Assembly (NCBI GenBank): GCA_019055375.1
Contig: JAHQIW010007085.1
Coordinates: 99,015 to 163,014, forward strand
Source of the DNA: Parelaphostrongylus tenuis
Lineage: Eukaryota; Nematoda; Chromadorea; Rhabditida; Metastrongylidae
DNA: 64,000 nt
Direction: 5' to 3'
Shown here: piece by piece, positions 31,340 to 42,480 of the stretch
Layout: every line of letters begins with the position of its first letter
Position numbering within the stretch: the stretch's first letter is position 1
Translations under genes and position numbers: made by a program
Notes under the pieces: generated by a model
The model's input: only the letters and a program-made list of their open reading frames with translations
Databases searched by the model: none
Told to the model about the DNA's origin: nothing

Positions 31340-34310
31340 AAGCATGCCGAGGGTAATAGACAGTCGGTCCTAGGAATTGGTAGAAGAAGAACCAGCAAAG
31401 TTCTTCCGACTGACAGAGAAGCATTATCACCAAGGCAGAAAACTGTCTTAGCTCAACAATGTGTGAAGTTTCTCCGACGTGAATTGAACATCGAATCGTT
31501 CCGAACTTCATAAACGAAAACGAATTCACGCGATATGTGCTGTACCAGAGGAGAGCCATCGAATACTGGATATCGAAATGAAACTGCTCTGCGCCCGTCT
31601 ACGAAGCAAGCAAGACAAGATGTGCGCTATGCTGAAGAAGTGCGCGGCGAAGAAATATTATTTGATCAGTATTTGGAAGGCAACCTTTGGAGGAGAATAG
31701 TTAGAGGGTCAAATTGATTTACAAATCCATTAGGTCAAATGCTAAAGTTACTTCATGGAGGAAATTCGATGATTGAGTACATCGTGTAACATTATTTTGA
31801 GAAGGCATACCAATACCGCTAATGAAGAAGAAACGAGTCACAATAGGGCAAGTAATGCACCAAGAAATTCAAGGGCCACTGTGTTAGGAGATATAACTCT
31901 CCCTGATGATGCGCTCTCGCTATTAGAATAAGGTCCAAGCTTTTCACCATCTCAACCCATTTTCAAGGTGCCCTCGCTTAAGGTTGCATGTGGCTTACAT
32001 AAATTGCAAGATTAACTACGTAAAAAGGCTAGAGCTGAAGAGACTTATAAGAATGAATAACAAGTAGAGGTTGCACCAACACCACCATTTCCTCAGCCGT
32101 TCTATAGACAGCAAGACCCCAACGAGTCGTTGATAGAAAATCCCGGAATTTTGCGGACGAGACCTTTAGCACCCTCACTCACTATCGCACGAAGAAATTT
32201 CAATTGAGCCTCACCGAACTACGGAAGTTTGGGGTGAAAGAGGTTCGAGAGTTGATAAGGGAAGGAAGGATAAACTTATCATTTAGTGATAAGGGTGGAG
32301 AATTTGTTGTGATTCCCTGACAGTTAGATATCGCAATAACGAATAAGCAGCTCGAAGATGCTTCGCTTTACCGATCATCTTCTGTAAAGGAATTCAAAAG
32401 GCAAAATCGCAAATTAAACAGTGAGTGGGTCCATACGGCAAAAGCGGCAGGCTTAAGAACATCTATCCGTTTCCCAGTTGAAAATCCAGTCACCAACATG
32501 TCCCGTCTTATGCATGCTTACTTTTAAAAGCACATATGTTAGTATCCACTAATGATCTAATGTCTAACAATCCATCTATACTCTAAGTTAGACCCATCAT
32601 CGGCTGTGTAGGCAGACCGACGGATAGGATAGCATGGTTCTTAACTTTAATAACATTCCAGTTGCTAGGACACATTCCAGCCCATCTGACGAAAACTCAG
32701 ATGTTTCTGGATCGCCCACGTAACGTGAACCCGAAGCGTTAGGTAATGAACTTATTTGACGTCACTGTTCTATATACCAACGTGTCAAATGACTCCGCTT
32801 TGCAAACCACACATGAGCTTCTCAAACAACACCAGGAAGCTGTAAACATTATAGCTTATCGATTGAGTAGTCCATGGTTCTATTAAAAGAGTGCCTGAAC
32901 TGCTCAACCTTCTGATGGTCCCGGAAATATTATGCTCAAACGAGGAAGCTGGCAATGGGGCAGCGACTGGCACCTAACCTGGCGATTGCCTTTATATCGA
33001 AAGTGGAAGCACCAATGATAGATCTCCGGCCATTAATCTACTGTAGGTATATAGATGGTAGTTTAGCTATCTGTTCCGCCCAAGGGGAACTAGATAATTG
33101 CTTTAGATTGTTGAATGAACAGTGAGAATATATAAAATTCACCCTTGAGATACCCGAAGATGATTGGCTTCCTTTCTTGAACGTGCAATTAAGCCCAACC
33201 GAGAGCGGCTACATAATAGAGTGGTACCGAAAGCCAAGTAATAGAATATCCTGGTTTACTATCTCTCTCCTCATCCGTTACATACGAAGAAGGCGTTAGT
33301 AAAAAACATGTTTCGAACAGCAGCCAATGTATGTACAGGGGTGGAGCAGAGAGTAGAATCCGTGAAACTGGCTCGGGAAATAGCCACTTCTAATGGATAC
33401 GAACTTGCAACCCCTCGGCTTAGGTTTAGAGAAAAGAGTACTCCTCCGAACGAAAACTCGAATGGAAGGAAAGTCCCGCTCATGCTCCCGTTCTTTTCAA
33501 ATGAGATTAGTACAGGTATAAAATGCTGTTTGAAAAGAGCGGGTTTAGAGCGATCGGTGGCTATTATTAAAATGCCACCGAATACTCCAAATCGCCAACT
33601 AGTTCGCAACCGCTTATTTGATCGTCTCTGTATAATGAAAGACTGTAAAATGTGTCCTAACGGCAGAGACTGTGATTGCATGAGCGTAGGTGCTATCTAA
33701 CTAATCTCTTGCTAAGCGTGTGGCGGTAAATATCTTGCGAAACGGGTAGGCCGCTCTATGCCCGCATAGAGGAACACTTAGTGGAAAGCGTCAAAATAGA
33801 CGGAACACCTCGCTAGGGACGCATAGAGGGCAGAAGCACCACGAAGTTGATTTTGAGGTCGAAGTCACCATCCTTGCGCAGGAACAAAAAACATCAGCGC
33901 TAAAAATTCTGGATGCATTTGGATTAACACCACCAATCCAACTACAAACCGCAAGGGAGGAATGCCTCGTTATCACTTGTGGTTTGAGTAAGTATATAAG
34001 ACTGTTGTTTTCATGGGTAACATATAATTCAGTTGAACACATATAAAATGCGGTGATTATGTTGAGAGTTGATTTTGTGCTTGATGCCTTTGAAATCTAT
34101 TTCTGGTGATTTTTTCTAAAGGAGTGATTTATGTGGTTGACTGATTGGATTGCGGGCAATTTGACCTTTCCAAGGTCTGAAGAAAGCGAACTGCCGAAAC
34201 TGCAGCTGTCAAATGAAGTTTAATGTAACACCTCGTGTTTGGCTCAAAGAAGGATATCTGGAATTATATTGAAGCATGCCGAGGTTAATAGACAGTCGGT
34301 CTTGGGAATT
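31340..34310 (+). mobile_element. Penelope-like element copy 3, near full length but decayed
   Basis: Starts with AAGCATGCCGAGGGTAATAG, the block that also follows its own 3' end at about 34272, as expected for a terminal repeat. The 5' region (31440-32150) carries an N-terminal coding part homologous to the inverted 1-331 segment. RT and GIY-YIG regions (32150-34012) align throughout with the intact copy but contain stops, for example TGA at 32318-32320 replacing an Arg codon, and frameshifts. The longest clean piece is 33308-33700 (linker region, MFRTAANVCTGVEQRVESVK to the Cys motif). This copy shows the likely layout of the full element. Confidence 0.9.
34173..34206 (+). ncRNA. decayed hammerhead-like motif in PLE copy 3
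   Basis: CTGAAGA (34177-34183) and GAAAC (34196-34200) are kept, but stem II is weakened and the GTC cleavage triplet is changed (CTGCAGC). Confidence 0.45.
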
Positions 34311-34454
34311 AGTAGTTAGCAACCTTGATTGAAATGTTGTCGACCACTCTGGGGTACCAAATAGCTAGCAATCGCTTAAACGGCCACTCAGTAGGACTTA
34401 ATTGTACATGATATGCTGTGAGATTATCGCATGAGTACTGAAATAGTATTCTTG

Positions 34455-35200
34455 ATCCCATGTAAAATGTGAAGCGTTAAGTACATTGGCGAAGCGAGAC
34501 TCTGTGTTTCATAAAAGAAAAGCTAGTCCGCAAGTTCGAAGCTTACTAAGTACTTTAGCCTTACAAAGGCAGCAGACACATAACGGGCAGGAATTCGAAG
34601 TAAAAGTATCCATCTTCGCGCAAGTACATAGATTCTCGGCAAGCGATAGTATTATTTTGTAATATTATGCAGACATATAACATATAATAATATATAATAT
34701 TATATAATGATATATAATCTAATGTATATAATATTTGTTTGTGATATTGTGTAATATTTTGCATGCATTCAGGATAAACTCTGTTAATCATACCGTAAAC
34801 CGCAGGGAGTGATGCCTCGTAATCATATGCAATATTGAGCATTATCTAAGATTGCTATTCTAATGTGGAAAACGTATTAGATATTCAAGCAACTCTGCAC
34901 AGCTGATCTACGTATGGACAATTAGGTGGAAGACGCGAAAAAGCACTGAGGATGTCAAAAAGTTGCTCCAGTTTTACTGAGATTGTAATTTAAGTTCAGT
35001 GGCCTTTTTGTTGAGGTGATGGATTTGTTTGACTGACTGGGTTGCGGGAAACTAATCGTTTTACTCACGAGGGAGGCAAAACCGCGGAAACACAGTTGAT
35101 CAAATAAATTATATTATAACAGCCATGTGTTTTGCTAAGAAGGAAAGATTTGTGAATTATCTAAGAAAGTCGATGTCAATAGAGGGTGGGTCTTGGAAAC
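34455..35200 (+). mobile_element. Penelope-like element copy 4, 3' remnant
   Basis: GIY-YIG remains YIGEARLCVS followed by a stop (about 34482-34515), then EFEVKVSIFAQVHRFSASD (about 34590-34650, equivalent to DFEIEVTILAQEQKTSAR). An AT-rich insertion (34650-34790) follows, then AACCGCAGGGAGTGATGCC. The 3' tail ends near GAAGGAAAGA with a degraded hammerhead (GCGGAAACACAGTTGATC, about 35085). Confidence 0.75.
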
Positions 35201-35361
35201 AACGTTTATTCTATTGCAACGGATTACATGATTATTCTCAATCGGCATCTTCTTAAATACGAATACATATGTTGAAAGCGCTGAAATTACCAGCAAAAAT
35301 AAATTCTATATGTGTTCAACTTTTTTATGATGTTGAACATATGAAAAGAAGTTACTTGCAG

Positions 35362-35708
35362 TCATGCCAGACATGGCGAAACTACCGCACTGCGTCATTG
35401 TCGGTAGCACGGTGACAAGCTTATGCGAAATAAAGCAGAGAGGTCACATGTGTAGGATGGCATGAGCATGAACTTCGTGAGCATTCCCGGCAAACACTTG
35501 ACAGTCTCAGGAACTATAACGGTACAAACAACTTTCGCTTCTTCTAATACAATTCTGATATAAGGGGAAAATGCTCTAGACTTCAAACATCGTCATGGCG
35601 AATTGGTCAAACGAGATGTGGCGAAATGTGGTGAACAGAGCAGTACGATTGTTACCATTAAGTCCGTTTGGAATGCACTTCATTACTGCATTTGCGACCG
35701 TTAGCTAA
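35362..35708 (+). pseudogene. secreted-protein family, exons 4-5 (one frameshift)
   Basis: Exon 4 (35362-35521, acceptor AGTTACTTGCAG) reads MPDMAKLPHCVIVGSTVTSL then CEIKQRGHMCRMA. A frameshift follows, and the last part reads MNFVSIPGKHLTVSGTIT before donor GTACAA. Exon 5 (35580-35708, acceptor ATGCTCTAG) reads TSNIVMANWSNEMWRNVVNR, AVRLLPLSPFGMHFITAFAT, VS, stop. Splice positions and phases equal those of the complete paralogue (exons 4-5 at 52816-53159). Exon 4 begins in the phase left open by exon 3 at 25881, so this may be the 3' end of that gene. The single frameshift means either a dead gene or a sequence error. Confidence 0.72.
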
Positions 35709-35799
35709 AACGTAAACTCAGTTGCTAATCATTTAAATAAATCATATGTCTATACAATTATCACTTTTTTCTTCATTTTAGCTAACTATGAGTCTGTGA

Positions 35800-36010
35800 G
35801 AAAGTTTCAAGCTTCTCGAGGTTGATACGTTTGTGGCACACGTACTTTCGGCGAAATCGGCCACCTCATCAGGGCCTCACTCCTTATCAATGAACCTTAC
35901 TTTATAGCAGGGATGGCGAGACGAGTTTTTGGTAATAGCACATAATTGTGGTTGCCACCATTTTTGCAGTTGATGGCTTACGGCTGGTAGTGAATATGTA
36001 GACATTACCT
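35800..36010. repeat. family C repeat, copy 2, with degenerate hammerhead
   Basis: Homologous to 4500-4690. Minus-strand hammerhead remains at about 35840-35885: CTGATGA, stem II GGTG/CGCC, GAAAG instead of GAAAC, then GTACGTGT. Stem I pairing is imperfect. Confidence 0.55.
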
Positions 36011-36069
36011 TATATGTAGACTTCACAGTTCACTAAAAAAGACAGAGTGTTGCGTGTTAAATGTAATCT

Positions 36070-36330
36070 TAATTTAAGTGTTGCAGCGCTTTAAGAAAAC
36101 TATCTAAGAAATTAAGTACACCATTGAAATTTCCGAGATTTGAGTTATCAAATGCGTAATAGATTTTTGGAGACAAGCTTTCCCAGCAAAAAATACTTAG
36201 GTGTGGATTAAAATTTTATTTTTACTATCACGACACAATGAGAAGGCCATTTAAAAATCAAAACTACTGTTGGAGTTCGCAAGATTTACACTTTCAAACA
36301 GTCATTAACTTTCAGGAAAGTAGGAAATGC
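36070..36330 (+). repeat. diffuse interspersed repeat, copy 2
   Basis: Shares GCAGCGC, GATTTGAGTTATC and AGCAAAAAATACTTAGGTGT blocks with 20.76-21.0 kb. Confidence 0.45.
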
Positions 36331-36609
36331 GCTTCTTACAAATAGCTGAACATGGGCACGGATAGAGAAAAGTGTCTAATCCAATAAACCGCGTAAATGG
36401 ACAGATCAGTATAAGACCCAATAAAAATGATGTAAATTTTGTGTGAAATCTTTACTAGCCGAGTGAAACTTTTTGCTTGAAGAAAATCCGGGAGGTCTCA
36501 ACATTAATGACTGAGGAGAGCTCATATGTAGCATTATCACTGGCAAATCATTATTATTAACAAGAGTCGTGTATAAATCAAAACCATCAAGTGAGGTTCT
36601 TTGTTTGAG

Positions 36610-36770
36610 TTGTGCCCACCAAAAAAGAGTCGACTTGAGTTCTAGCCTTCTTACGGAGCTTATCTAGAAGCTCAGTAAAAATGCAATCCTGCTTAAGGAC
36701 ACTTATAAAATGGTTTGGGTTAGTGAGAAGCTTGACCCAACTCTAATAGCAAGCTGTTTTTATAATAATA
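36610..36770 (-). mobile_element. Penelope-like element N-terminal remnant (copy 5)
   Basis: The plus sequence TTCTAGCCTTCTTACGGAGC, TTAAGGACAC, ATGGTTTGGGTTAGTGAGAA, GCTTGACCCAACTCTAATAG aligns with 110-225 of the window, so it encodes the same N-terminal PLE region on the minus strand. Broken by indels. Confidence 0.7.
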
Positions 36771-37350
36771 GTTTTACTTCTTGTCAGAATTTCGACAACG
36801 TTTAGAGGTGGGGTGATGCTTGTAAGACAAAGTAATAAATAGAACATTCCTTCCGGGAACACGTGCTGAATCGTTGCGTTGCCGGCTGACGCAGATGTTT
36901 TTGCACACCGTTCTGCATTATTGTGTTCGTTGTAACATCATACCACTGCAATGCGCGGTCAAATGAAATGAATCAAAATAGAATATTGTTTTTTTTGCTA
37001 CAACTATTATATTTTTATAAGGAAGTTTGCACTATAGTTTGAGTCGCTTGGTTTGTAACAAAACTATCTTTCATGAAAAGCAAAATGGACTCCCTTGAAT
37101 AGCATAGATGAATGCACACCTTGTGGCCAAATCCCGCTAAACAACACTCTTTAGTGGCCCATCTTTTTATCATAGCAAACATTCCATCGTAATTGCTGAG
37201 TTCATCATCAATTCCGAGGCGCTTGTGCACCTCTATATTCCGAGATGGCCACTACTAGATCTAATACTTCGAAATTCTAGTATTTTCTACTTCTTTTTTT
37301 GCAGTGTTATGATGTTATATATATACCTAAGAGAATTGAGTGATGAGCGT
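36771..37350. other. no recognised gene
   Basis: A 71-aa minus frame at 37015-37230 shows no known motif. Confidence 0.4.
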
Positions 37351-37351
37351 A

Positions 37352-37430
37352 ACATGACCCCAGGCGGGAATCGAACTCGCGTTTCACATTAGTTCATTTA
37401 AGTCATACCTCTTCTATCTAGCGCTTCTTT
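37352..37430 (-). tRNA. tRNA-like sequence or pseudogene
   Basis: Minus strand: GCGAGTTCGATTCCCGC is a T-arm (four of five pairs) with a strong B-box. An upstream A-box is weak and no complete cloverleaf could be drawn. Could be a tRNA pseudogene or SINE head. Confidence 0.3.
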
Positions 37431-37451
37431 TTATAAACTCGCTCAAAACGA

Positions 37452-37728
37452 TGTAATCTAATAGGAATATACATGTTTTGAGCTGTCAGATCTAGTGGTA
37501 TACAGGCGCCTGTTTCATCCTATTGGGAGTCACCAATAGCATCCTCCCTCGGTTCAGACGATCCCATGAGTTTAAATAATCCTCTATAAAGGAAGCGACT
37601 CCGAGTAATAAATCACCCCAAGTCAGGTGAAAGAGGGTGATGCCGATGAGCCTGAATAGGACAAAACAAGCCCTGTATACCACTAGACCTGACAGTTGAA
37701 AACATGTATATTCTTATCATATAAGTCA
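37452..37728. repeat. family B TIR element, copy 2
   Basis: The left end ATACATGTTTTGAGCTGTCA..CTAGTGGTATACAGG is mirrored at the right, CCCTGTATACCACTAG..TGACAGTTGAAAACATGTAT, giving TIRs of about 60 bp. Both arms carry decayed hammerheads. Left, minus strand: TTGGTGA, CTCCCAATAGGAT, GAAACAGGCGCCTGTA. Right, plus strand, 37631-37675: CCGATGA, GCCTGAATAGGAC, AAAAC. Together they imply an ancestral CUGAUGA / GAAAC core. Confidence 0.75.
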
Positions 37729-37739
37729 TATTTCAAATA

Positions 37740-38610
37740 GCAGCAATCTGATGGCTTAGTGGTTAATTATTGATTTTGCCATGGTCAAATGTCTGTCCTG
37801 TGGAAAGCAGCAGTAAAAACAGCCATTCTTTCTTGACTTACATAGAATCTGCAATGAAAGCTGGACACTTTTCCATTATCGGACAGGCAATTGAGGAGGA
37901 TTTTTCTGCTGAAAAAGGATTTCCGCCAGATTTTTAGTAATCACTAAGAAGCTTAATTACTGAAGAGTTTAAAAATAAGCGTTTCTTCGAGAAAGAAATT
38001 CTTTCAGCGCTATAACACTAAAACTAAGGTTCTCTTAAAGACTCGTTGAGCATTATCGTGCTTTTAATTCTCAGAATAGAGCTCTTCCATTGGATAATCA
38101 GATAACATTCGACAAAAAATTGAAGGCTGATTCCATTAAACGTCGGCATGTTAAATGAAAAGTGAAGCTAAAAAAGAGAAGAATTTATGAGAAATCCATT
38201 CCTTTTCTTTTAGTTCTCACTAATCATTCGATAGCGTAAATCTGAATATTTCATAATGCACTTGTTTTTCAAAAAAAAAACCCCCCTCACAACGCTGAAG
38301 CAAAGAAAACAGATTTGTCTTTCACACACCAAGGAAACTAAGATTGAGCTTCAATTACTCTACGCACTGCTTGTCAGCTAGGATGTGGGAGTGGGATGGA
38401 TTGAGACGTCACCGATCTACCGCACATGAGTAAATCTTATGTGGAGTGCAGCTTTTGTTATTGAATTTGCAATCTTTCTCCGCTTTGACAAAAAAATCTA
38501 GATAAAACAAATGACTTTTTTTACTGCAAGATTCTGTCTATGAGTTCATTCGTATTACAGCGCTATAGCGCTGCAAAAAGGCCTTTCCGAGAAGTAACTA
38601 CATTTGAGAC
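37740..38610. other. no recognised gene
   Basis: AT-rich; only short open frames. Parts resemble the diffuse repeat in composition. Confidence 0.4.
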
Positions 38611-38734
38611 TTTCCCTCGCAACTTAGTGGCATCATTCCACATCCAAGCACGTAATTCAGGGCAGCAGCGTAGTCATAATGTGATTGGTCGGAAATTCAG
38701 CGACCTCGTGGTTTTGGCAGTGAGTCTGCAGAAC

Positions 38735-38804
38735 TCATTGGTGGCTCAGTGGTAGAATGCTTGGCTGCCACGTGGACATTCGGGTTCGATCCCCGACCAA
38801 TGCA
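38735..38804 (+). tRNA. tRNA-Gly(GCC)-like sequence, probably a SINE head or pseudogene
   Basis: Reads TCATTGGTGGCTCAGTGGTA, GAATGCTTGGCTGCCACGTG, then a perfect 5-bp T-stem (TCGGG/CCCGA) and CCAATGCA. Layout and anticodon loop CTGCCAC match metazoan tRNA-Gly(GCC). The first acceptor pair is T-C, one D-stem pair is C-A, and the anticodon stem has mismatches. The similarity continues past the 3' end into a second copy at 39212, so it is better seen as tRNA-Gly-derived repeat DNA than as a working gene. Confidence 0.5.
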
Positions 38805-39179
38805 CTACTAATTCTAGCGGTTTGAGTGGTGAATGCGTTTGTTGCGCGTAGAGTGTGGAATTGTTTGATTGATCACGCTACTCTTGTCTGCCACGCGGGA
38901 ATTCTTGATTATAGTCACTAACCAAAACGATGCCTCGTATAATGAAAGTTCCGAATACAACTGAGGCATCCCATAGAAGCTTAGATGGCAGGCACTTCAT
39001 CCGCTACCGTTCGTTTTTCTAAGGAGTCTGTCCAGAGTGACTGTTTGCATTACAAGACGTGATACCAATGCATGACTTGCATCACTGCTTAATACTATCA
39101 TAACAATTTTATCTCATTTTTTTCTACTTGGTGGCATCACCCCACATTCCAGCACTTCACACGTGAGAAAAGTCTCTTA

Positions 39180-39310
39180 AAAAGACTGTTTGCATTACAA
39201 GACGTAATGCAATATAGGTTCGATTCCAGGTCAATGCACTAGTTTTAGCGGTTTAAGTAGTGAATGCATATGCTGTCCATTAAGTGTCAATTGTTTCATC
39301 CAGAATGAAT
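39180..39310 (+). repeat. tRNA-Gly-derived repeat, partial second copy
   Basis: GGTTCGATTCCAGGTCAATG, CACTAGTTTTAGCGGTTTAA, GTAGTGAATGCATATG parallel 38783-38845. GACTGTTTGCATTACAAGACGT also occurs twice (39041 and 39183), showing local duplication. Confidence 0.55.
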
Positions 39311-42215
39311 GTATTCCAACACTTTATCAGGAATTTGAAGCTGGAGCAATCCCAGCCTGGTATTGAAAAGATTTGACTGCCAAACAACAGCAGTTTGATC
39401 TTTTGATGGAATAATTTGACCTCAATTAACTAAATATTCTGAAGAAATCATTTTGCAACTTTGAGAAAATAATTACAGCTAAACAAACTGCAAAATTTCT
39501 TCACAGTGAGCACTAGACTCTTTACCGTCACTGACTTCAGAACTTTAGCTGTTGCCATAGTTTGAGCTGGCAAAACCATTGTTAATACATAGACAAAACG
39601 GTACTTTGCGGTTATAAGGAGACAAATGAATATTCGACATTATTCTCTGTACAAGAATTTTTCATAGAAGTGTTAGTAATCATTCAAAGCTTAAATCATT
39701 GGCTAACTTCCTACATAGTCGTTTTCCAAAAAGATCCTTTTACAAAATGGTAGCATTCAGAATAAAAATATGCTTTACATCGACTGTGCGCCGATATTTT
39801 TATCGCACGTATATGTCACAGGAGCCCGAAAAGCATATACCTGCTGTAGAGGAAATTTCGTAGTATATGAATAATTCATTAAATGTGGAGTTTTCTTCAA
39901 AGTTGAGAAAGAATTCCCAATAGAATTTCAAGTTTCATACCACATGTCCAGCACTTTAGACCATCGATAGATCGCCCCAACCCCAAGCAGATTAATCGGT
40001 AAACAAGTTCGCCGAATAAGTGGAACTCAATCTTATTTTCCATACTGCACTGTAAAACAGTCTTTCCAGAGAATAAGGAGAGCGTTTAATTCATTGAAAC
40101 TTATGCTATGGAATGATTACTAATAGTCTAAAGAGAGAGCTCTGTAAGGCGAGGTTACAAAAGAGTGTTTTGAAAAACGGACGACATAGCGCGATAGCGA
40201 GAAATTCAAGCTTTTAAATGGGTTTTAACACTTCCATGAAAAATTTTTATACAGCGGATGAGGTCGAATATTCACTTGCTCCTTCATTACCGAAAACTAG
40301 CGACAAAACAACTTTTCACTCTCGGAATTTCACACTTTCATCGAATGAGTTGAATTAGTGGCAAAATCTGGGAGGAAGCTTTTGTGTAGCAGAATAAGCA
40401 GCCGCAAATGATGAAAGTGATAGATCTCGCTGAATTTTCTTTAGTATAAGAAGAGCAGTAGAGTCTTAACCATCATAATGAGTGCGTGTTGAACAGCATT
40501 CCCAGAAGCAACTAATGTGAAAAAGTTTGATGAGTACCTTACATATACTATAAGATGTCCATGGATAAAGATTTATATGTGCAGTGTCATACAAGATTTA
40601 GCGTACACATGAATATCATTCACATAAAGCTGCAGTACATGAGTGTTTTCTCTTAGCTTGATCATAATTACGTCAAGGCAAGTTTTACACATTTTGCATT
40701 CTTTCGGTTCCGTTATAAGCATATACTTCGGTAACAGGTACGAAGTACTTTGCGGTATTCAAGAATACTGAATTACATGTAGAACGTATAATCTCAGCCG
40801 AAAGCTAAGCCCTCATTTCAACAAAATTGGAGACGTACTACCACCATTACCTTCCCCCTCTATCACCATTCTTGCGATGCATACCAATGAAGCTGTCAGT
40901 AACCAGCCGTCATTGGAGTTGCCCTATACTGTTTTCTAACAGAGCTGTGATATTATAAATATATGTGCACCAGTGTTGACTGATATGCAAATCTTGAAGC
41001 TATTTCAATCACATTCAGGACTGAGTCAGCTCATACGAAGAAAGTACAGATGTTTTTGTCAACATAAATTTAAACAATCACACAAAGCTTAAGTGTGGCT
41101 GTTTCGGTCTTCTCTTTCATTCATACCCTTTAGGTTAACAGCAAATGACATGAGAAACTAAAGATTGCAAAAACTTTGGACGTCTCAGCATAAATTAGCA
41201 CTCACCCTCAACACATTGTCAAAAAATAAATAGTAATAACCGGTCAAAATCTTATTATGGCACCAGTGATCCCCGAATTCGTTCAACACAGGAAAGGTTG
41301 TTATAAGGTAATTTATAGGAGACAACAAGACGATGGCGACGACACAACGTGAAGATCTGTTAAAACTGCATATCGTACACCGCAGTATGATAAATGTTAC
41401 GTTTCTGTTCATGGTAAATATAAAATTCTTCAACAAATCGTCATCACAATTCATTCTGTGGATCTCATCACTTGTTGCAATTTCATGTACTGCATGCGCT
41501 GCTGCTTGAGGATTTCTGCTTTTAGGAATTTCGTGGAACACTAGGCGAAACGATTGCTCTTGCAATCTTGGGCGCACTGGAGCTAATGTGTTCGCAGACT
41601 GATAATAGGAGAGGGTTGGGAGGGTACAAAACCATAGCTTTATTTACTTCTTCTTTTCTGGTACACCGCATAACTAACCACTGCGCAATACCAGCTTCCA
41701 TCATAAGTTACGTTATAAAATTCCTCGATCATCTCGAAAGGGTTCTTATCAAGTTTCAGATATAAGGAAAATGTCATACTTGACACGCTTATCTTTAAAA
41801 AGGATATACTCACAAAAAGTTACATTCAACTGAAAAATCTTAACGTACCTACTACGATACAATTCGAATCTTGCCACTCTCGTCAAGATGGATTATATTG
41901 CCGCTATTTATATTGATCCAGGTAAGCTGATGAGCTAATAACAGCTTAGCTAGTTTTCCTCAAAATCTATTCTTGGGACTTAGAACGGAGTCACCTGTAC
42001 TCGTGAAAACAGCAAAAGGTATTATGTTGCACATCACACGAACCTCGAAAAAGAAAATGAATACTCCACAGCCTTGCTTAGGCAATCTTTTACTGATAAC
42101 AGTTGATAATAATACGAACTGATCTAGTACCGATTTTTTTAAGATTGGTAGATCGGTGCAAGGTGTCGTCTAAACGTATAATCCGAATTTTCTTATTTTT
42201 TTTTGCTAAGTAACG
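39311..42215. other. no firmly recognised gene
   Basis: AT-rich, with scattered diffuse-repeat-like pieces. A 130-aa minus frame at 41185-41577 is open and contains an even spread of residues, but no splice pattern or family could be assigned. ATGGATTATATTGCCGC..CCAG|GTAAGC at 41888-41924 could be a first exon; no partner exon was found. Confidence 0.35.
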
Positions 42216-42219
42216 GAAA

Positions 42220-42480
42220 TGGAGGGCTGTGACCTACTGGCTAGAGATGCTCGACGCAGCTTGGGGCGGAGGTTCATCCCACAGCTTTCCAACACTCTCT
42301 GGCGATCAATAACGAACGCTTCAGCCTTTTTATCTATGAGATTGCAAGGAGATGTACTTGACTAACATTTGACGGCGTTCTGATGAAGATTAAATCATCA
42401 AACTAGGAAGGAGACGAATGAAATTCTGCTGAAATGTCAGCCGTATGAGGATTTGTTCTAATGGCCAACCTTCTGTTTTC
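42220..42480 (+). mobile_element. second SINE-like element with PLE-type hammerhead tail
   Basis: Head: GGCTGTGACCTACTGGCTAG (A-box-like) and GGAGGTTCATCCCA (B-box-like). Tail at about 42371-42450: ACGGC, GTT, CTGATGA, a longer stem II region, then CTGCTGAAATGTCAGCCGT. ACGGC pairs with GCCGT, and GAAATGTCAGC mirrors the PLE GAAACGTCAGC. Confidence 0.45.

Noticed and set aside
38735..38804. Functional tRNA-Gly gene
   Set aside because: Mismatches in the acceptor, D and anticodon stems and repeated downstream flank; kept only as a tRNA-like repeat.
41925..41955. CTGATGAGC..GCTTAGC (hammerhead-like)
   Set aside because: No GAAA box after the stem.
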